A stretch of 64,000 nucleotides of DNA from Pomacea canaliculata (lineage: Eukaryota > Mollusca > Gastropoda > Architaenioglossa > Ampullariidae): assembly GCF_003073045.1 (NCBI RefSeq), contig NC_037601.1:10031807-10095806 (forward strand). The letters are read 5' to 3'. The position numbers and the translations under genes are program-made. Below the pieces are notes generated by a model that had not been told where the DNA came from, did no database searches, and saw only the letters and a list, made by a program, of their open reading frames with translations. Positions 58,214-64,000 of the stretch are shown piece by piece (position 1 is the first letter of the stretch; every line of letters starts with the position of its first letter).

Positions 58214-61200
58214 ATAACTTGACATCGTGTGATGATGTCCTCACCATAATTGCAGATCGTTGGTGGTGAAGCGGAGTTGGCCCGAGCAGCCTTCAACCGC
58301 ATGAAGACGACCGGGAATTAAAAGCCGCCGTTGAAGTTGTAGAGCATGTTAGCTCGCCATCTGTCTTCTCTTTGCCCGAGAGTAGAGTGACCGACAGGTT
58401 GTGCTCGACACCATTCTGTCTTTCCAGAAGTAAACACGTGCTTCGAGAGTCGATGTATCTACATGCACTTCAGTCGACATGGTTCAGCCAGGCGCGTCCC
58501 TCTCTCTCACACATAATACACGCACACAAAATACACACAGACTCAACACACACACAAAATAAAATCACACGCACAAATAATAACACCTAACAGACACCAA
58601 AGGAACTCAACAGCGACAGTAAAACAAACGTGGGTGTCAAAGTGAAAAGAAGCCAAACGGAAAGCCAGGCGGTATTTCCAGGTGGGGAATCCCCACACAC
58701 TCGTTGTTTGTGAAGTTCCCGTCTGCCAGGTTGTAGCGGCCTCGGAAACTGTGTCAAAGGGATGCGCCGCACGCGATGTAGCGCGAGACGTGACCTCTAC
58801 ACGTTGGTGTAGGTTGAGTTAATGCTGGTGGTGATGTTACATCACGGGTAGATGTCGAACTTGCTGCAGCAGGCGTTCCACTGATCCTGCTCTCACCACC
58901 TGTTCCTAATCTTTGCTCAGCCGCTCTAATTACATCCGACACATCATCATCAGAAGAAGAATACAGACAGTCATCTGCACCTCAGCTTTTCCGGCTCACA
59001 AAAAGCAGCTGACACTTTTCTGTACACATGTTGTAAATGATGAGAGAAGGGGGAAGGCAGGGGGTCTGGTGTACCCATGCCCGCGGCTGTAAATGGAGCT
59101 GGCCTTTAGTTGTTTTCCTTTTACTTTTCTTTTTCGTTTAAAGAAAGGTTGATGTAACATTCCTCACTTTGGGATTTTTTCTATGGAGAGGGTTACTACA
59201 GGTTTGATCCTTTAGTGTCAGTTTTCCTCATTTCCTACCCACTCACGTGCAGATAACTCCATGCTCAAGTTGTGATGTACATCCTAGTGTACTTGTCATA
59301 ATGTTTGCAGTCTATATTACGTAGCTGATTGATTGACAATCGGATTGTCACAATATTATTATATACTGGGAAAATAATTTACTATTACAATCACAAGGGG
59401 CCCGGAGAGGTCCTCTGTCCGGGGGTCCGTGCTGGCTCTTAGCGGCCTGTCGTGGAGGGACGAGGAGTACTTCGGTGACCATCTCAGTGTCAATGCGCTA
59501 ATTCTTTCTTCTTGCTTCACTCTTACACATTTAACTACATGCTGCCAAAGTACTTTGTTTCATATTACAGTAATCTAACCCTTCGCTGTCGAAAAAAGCC
59601 GATCATTAGGCGGCAATTTTTACCAACAGCTGCTGCTTTAATGTAGATAAGTCACCAGGACATTTTGTCTGCAACTGTAATAAGTAATCAAACATGTCTA
59701 CTACACTACTGACACTTCGTACCTGAAAATGGTTTCAAATCTTGTAACAATCTTCGGGCTGGTGCACAACAATCTGACCTTAGCTTTCCAGATATAAGGC
59801 TAGGATAAGACTTTTTAAGATAAGATAAAACTAATGTAAGCTAGGATATGCCCTACGTCCATGTCACGGGTATGTTAATTTGTTTATTTACATTTCCCCT
59901 TTCTTGTGGAAACCCCGCTTGATCACCAAAGCAAGAGCATTGTTTGGGTGAGGCTGTGTAGTTGTTGGGTGCAAGTCCCTATTCAAGTTGTACATTTAAC
60001 AGTTTGGGTTTTTTGGTTTCTTCCACCCAACTTCTGCCCCCGCAGAAGCGCGTGCCTCAGCCACACTGCACGCGGCGCCTTTATCGGGTGTCCTCACCTC
60101 ACCTCACCCTCCTTCTTGTAGTAGTAGCGACACTCGACGTGGCACAGGACTTGTGTATAGGGCATGCTGCATCCACTGCTCACATTGTGTTGTCTTCCTT
60201 TATCTGATTGCACGGCCTGCTGCGTCCACTGCTCGCTGCTGTCTGTCTTCCTACAGCAGCTGCGGTTAGTGTGACCTCGTCATGCAGTGACCTCGTCACG
60301 CCAAGTGTGCTCTCGTTGCTGCCACGTCTGCCCGACAGCTTCCTCCACCCTACTTGGAGACAGCACCCTCACCCACCTCACAGTGTTGTTTGTGATTTGC
60401 TAAAAGGTGACATTAAAGGCCACACGTCGCGTGGAGCACGACTTTCCCACAGCACGTCAGACCGTTAACCGTGTGGAGGGCACGCGACCACAGGCGGAGG
60501 GCTTCGTCTAAAATTAGAAGCTATCGTTCTCCTCCAGTGCAGCAGTGTCACCTGTATTTCTGACGGGATTCCAGGAATACCCGGACTGCTTCTAGGAAGA
60601 CGGCCTTTGGTGTGAGCAACCTAAAATCCAGAGATGCTTTATACTCGATAAACAACCACCCAGTAAACAACCAGCCAGCAAGTAAGTAAACACTTCGTGC
60701 ACCGACACGTGCATCACTGTTACCTCAACCGCTATCTTTCCTACAGATTATTATTATTTTTGTGTGTGTGTGTGTGCTGTCTTTCTAGGCCACTTTGTCT
60801 GTCTCTCTCTCTGTGTTGTGGTTTGCATTCTCAGGTGTCTGGCGACATGTAGGGGGAGCCAGAATCAGGAAGTGCGCCGTGCATATTGTACACAGATATT
60901 GTATGTATGTTTACAATGCACACGTTGTATTTTGTACTGTTTGTAGTATGATGTGGTAGACATTCTATTTACTACTTGTGGTATACATAGTAATGGTGTG
61001 GTACTTCACACTGTGTAATAACTAGTACTGCAGCTTGCCTGTCGGACCAGCAGGTGTGGTAACTGTTGTACAGGAGTCAGCTTATCGACAGTTGTGTTGT
61101 CTACCTGCACGACTGTCTCCACCCAACAAACTCAGGTTGATAGTCGCCAGGCTGTTGACTGAGATGTCGGCCTCTTAAGGGTGCAGTATGACCCAGTGTG

Positions 61201-62654
61201 CTTATCATTCTGCTAGCAGTGTGATGCAAATACACAATATTTGACAAGTTAGCTTGACAGGCAAACACTGAATATGCATCGACTGAATTTGGAGATAACG
61301 ACTGAACGATTAAGACACTGACGAAATATTGAGAGAGAGAGAAAAGACACCTAGTGAGAGAGAGGTTAATACTTTACTCATATCACACCCACTGTATGTG
61401 TACAGCTGTCAGGTACACCCGAACAAACAATTTAAGGAGCTATATCATTCACGTACACCAGTAATTCGAGAAGCTGTAAAAACATCTCGTAGATACCCAC
61501 AGCTGCAGAACATTTCATGCAATTTTGTAACATGAAGACCTGACTGTCACTGGGTGTTCTGTCAGCCAACAAGACTTGGCAGTGTGTGACTGTATGACCG
61601 GACACGCGGGATCCAACGACCTTATCGTGCAGCCTGCAGGCGGGTGGAGGCTGGGGACAGATTTGTCATCGCAAGAGGGTCGCTTCCCACATGTCACATT
61701 AAAACAAAAGTATTTTCTCTGGTGATTTCGAGAGGTTACAAATATTCAGAAATGAAGGGAGGGACATGGGAGTAGACGGATCATTGCAGCAGTCTGACGA
61801 TCTGCAACGACTGGAGGAGGGAGGGACAGAGTGGGGAGGGAGACATTGCCCGACTGTCAGATTTGAACCCCGCACACCATGGCATGCAGTCTCCATCCAC
61901 ACCCCCGACTGCTGCCTTCAGAGCCTGTATCAGTGTACACCATACAGTGTTTTCAGTACGTGTACACCATACAGCTATTTCCAGACCGTGTGCACCCGCT
62001 GATTGCTGTTTTCAGTCCGTGTGCGTGTACACACCACACACACCGTTGTTGATGTTCACTGAATAACGACGCAGTGTGCGCTTGATCAGCTTTTGGCAAT
62101 GGCACTTTGTGTGAACTGAGCTCACCCCTTGTTGACTTGATTGAAAGGGTGGGTGTGGAGGTAAAAGAGGTCAGGAGAGCAAGTTTTGTTAAAAAATAAA
62201 TGTGTGCTGTGATAGACGGGACAACAAATAGCAGAACTCCCATTGGGTTTTTTTCACGCGACAGACATCAACACCAGCCCCTCTCCTCCCTCCCAACCGT
62301 CTTTTATTTCTGCCTCTTACAATGTCTTACAGTGCCAAATCTGATTGACATACAAGAAAATGTACTCTGAGATTGCTCCATGGATAACCCCTGAATAGGT
62401 CTTAGTGGGCTTACAAACGATCAGTTCTAGAGGAAATATTATGGTACTACAGTCAGTTGGACACCAGTCATACGGTCCACATACACGAAAGTGATACAGA
62501 AAGGTTGAAACCGGAAAAAATATTATAAGAAAGGAACAGTCGACTTTTTCTGTTATGATTATCGTTGATAATAACTTTATCTTATGATGGGTTTTTTCGG
62601 ACAGCGTTTTAACACTGTGTAAACAATATTCATGTCTGTGTTTCATCTAGCAAC
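58214..62654. other. Interval without a recognised gene
   Basis: Contains CA-rich tracts near 58500-58590, a G/C-rich patch at 59395-59470 (GGGGCCCGGAGAGGTCC), an imperfect internal repeat near 60150-60235 (GCATGCTGCATCCACTGCTC and CGGCCTGCTGCGTCCACTGC), a GT run near 60762 and degenerate TACACCATACAG repeats near 61935-61975. The minus frame at 58754-58942 is Ser/Thr-rich without a domain I know. The 5'UTR of the LRR gene must start somewhere here, because its first coding exon follows an acceptor. Confidence 0.4.
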
Positions 62655-63272
62655 ATGACCACCATCACCAAGATGCTGTTGTTGATCCTGTTGATGGTGA
62701 TCCAGGCCTGGCCATTACTGCTGACCTTTGACCAGCAGCACGATGGCAACAGCACATGCCCCTTCCCGTGTTTCTGCAACAAGATGCTGACTACAGTCAA
62801 CTGTGATGGCAAGAGGTTGACAAAGATACCCACCGACCTTCCTCAGCAGGTAGGACATCTCCTGAGGCATCTGCTGGGTCGTCACAGTGTTTGGTCACAC
62901 GCACGTGCTGCCCTCGCCAGTAGGCGTCGTGGGGGCAAGGGGGCTGAAACCTAAACAGGAAGGGACGTGTAGACGTGTAGTATAGAGGTTAATGATAATT
63001 CAGTTTATTGTATGATAATTATGGTAAAAGTGGTAACAGCAAAGCGCCTTTGTACTGCAATTTTTCTGCAACTGAAAATGTTCTTGTTATTTGGTTCCTC
63101 TTTGGCTCTGTATTTGATTTTATTCTTCGTTTAGTATGGATGTATTCCTTTATAGTTCATATGCTATTCGTTTGTTTTCCTCTCCCTCGTTTGGTGTCCA
63201 TGTTTCGTTCTTGTTCTTAAGTTCTAAGAGCATGCTCCTTAGGAGTGTGAGTATGCGCTTTACAAATGTTGC

Positions 63273-63304
<32 letters not shown>

Positions 63305-64000
63305 GTTTCCTTGAGCATGGAGCAGAAAGTCAGTGGTGCCAGCAAGTGACACTTGGCTCTAGTAAAACAGCTGTAATAATAAAATGGCTCTAGGACTACA
63401 GCTGTAGTAATACCATGGACCTATCATAATGTAGCTGTCAGAACACCATGGCCCTAGTATTACAGCTGTAGCAATACCATGTCTCTTTTGGAGCAGCCCA
63501 TGACGAGCCTGGGGCAAGTTGCACAAAATATTTGTAAATTTTAAAATTGTTCTAAAGAAGCAAATTTAGAAACTTTGCTTAAAAGTCGCTCTTATGCCAT
63601 TCAGATGTGTTACACAAGCGCGCACGAAAACTGAACCTACGGCAACTAAAAGCTGACTTTAAAAGTTTAAAGTAAGTTTAGTACAAAATTTGTAATTTGT
63701 TTTGTGCTGTTTTCTATCAAATTGATTATCTAAGTAGATAAGTTGTATAAAATTGGAAATGAGTTGTGCCGCTGGCCCCTGCCCTGTTTGTATTCAATGC
63801 ATATAATTTGCTGCAGGTGGTAAATCTCTCTCTGGACCACAATCTGATTGCCACCCTTGACAAGGCGGCTTTGGCTAACTTAAGCAACCTGAATACTGTC
63901 TTCCTTCGCAACAATCCACTTCGGCAAATTGACCCTTTGGCCTTCCAGAATCTTCCTCAACTGAAAAGCCTCTACTTGACTAATGGCCGTATCCAGCAGC
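62655..64000 (+). CDS. Leucine-rich-repeat secreted or membrane protein, 5' part (runs off the window)
   Basis: Two coding exons in view: 62655-62849 (65 codons) and 63817-64000 or beyond, joined in phase 0. Residues 1-24 are a signal peptide (MTTITKMLLLILLMVIQAWP). An LRRNT cap follows with the usual Cys pattern CPFPCFC-NKMLTTVNC, then GKRLTKIPTDLPQQ. Exon 2 starts the repeats: VVNLSLDHNLIATLDKAALA, LSNLNTVFLRNNPLRQIDPL, LPQLKSLYLTNGRIQQ. Such ectodomains occur in Slit, LRIG, LINGO/AMIGO-type, chaoptin-like and LGR proteins. Without the 3' end I cannot choose. The ATG follows the acceptor TTTCATCTAG by four bases, so a non-coding exon lies upstream. A LINE tail lies in the 967-bp intron. Confidence 0.85.
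63050..63303 (+). mobile_element. LINE 3'UTR fragment ending in (ATT)n
   Basis: Matches the 3'UTR of the LINE in BANP intron 6 (about 19990-20205): GGTTCCTCTTTG, TTCCTTTATAGTTCATATGC, GTCCATGTTTCGTTCTTGTT, AGAGCATGCTCCTTAGGAGT, GCGCTTTACAAATGTTGCA. It ends in (ATT)n from about 63277 to 63303. No coding part remains, so the copy is severely 5'-truncated. L2/CR1-type LINEs often end in such short repeats. Confidence 0.75.
63352..63482 (+). repeat. Degenerate tandem repeat, about 33-bp unit
   Basis: Four decayed units of the form GGCTCTAGTA, ACAGCTGTAGTAATACCAT. It directly follows the LINE tail in the LRR gene's first intron. CAGCTGTA is the most constant part. Confidence 0.6.

Noticed and set aside
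59395-59490. G/C-rich patch as a structured RNA gene
   Set aside because: GGGCCCGGAGAGGTCC can pair locally but matches no RNA family I know.

Overview
This is eukaryotic nuclear DNA from an invertebrate animal, most likely a lophotrochozoan and plausibly a gastropod mollusc. The species call is an inference. Evidence for an animal: GT-AG introns, tandem and dispersed repeats, and four recognisable metazoan genes. I read three complete multi-exon genes and the start of a fourth.

Layout. (1) 1-3777: AT-rich, no gene recognised; probably 3'UTR and flank of the first gene. (2) 3778-12608, minus: a POGLUT2/POGLUT3 (KDELC)-type protein O-glucosyltransferase, 10 coding exons, 523 aa, ending in the KDEL-like tetrapeptide KQEL. 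(3) 12609-13668: a roughly 1 kb head-to-head interval, probably a shared promoter. (4) 13669-26472, plus: BANP (SMAR1), a BEN-domain nuclear protein, 10 coding exons, 414 aa. Its introns hold a decayed LINE, a tRNA-like SINE, a pogo/mariner-like MITE, a second LINE tail, a 2.7 kb nearly whole hAT transposon and a 38-bp retroposed SINE tail. (5) 26473 to about 30000: probable long BANP 3'UTR with an inverted repeat. (6) About 30000-50000: no recognised coding gene; minisatellites, a 166-bp MITE, a SINE tail and a candidate TATA promoter near 45101. (7) 50181-55722, plus: UNC93A-like membrane protein, 7 coding exons, 482 aa. (8) 55723-62654: a 29-bp minisatellite, a (GTT)n tract, a decayed RPS3A processed pseudogene and unassigned DNA. 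(9) 62655 to the window end, plus: first two coding exons of a secreted or membrane leucine-rich-repeat protein.

All exon joins were made by hand. In each of the three complete genes every reading-frame phase closes across all introns, which is strong internal support. The genes do not form a pathway: one is an ER glycosyltransferase, one a nuclear DNA-binding factor, one a multispanning membrane protein, one an LRR surface protein. The two head-to-head genes may share a promoter.

I did not find a new biological system. The most informative unusual features are a family of five tiny insertions sharing one palindromic SINE tail, three of them with clear flanking direct repeats; a hAT copy with perfect 8-bp target duplication and only two nonsense codons, antisense in a BANP intron; a duplicated exon end with a second splice donor in BANP; an inverted repeat in the BANP 3' region; and a shift in base and codon composition between the left and right halves.
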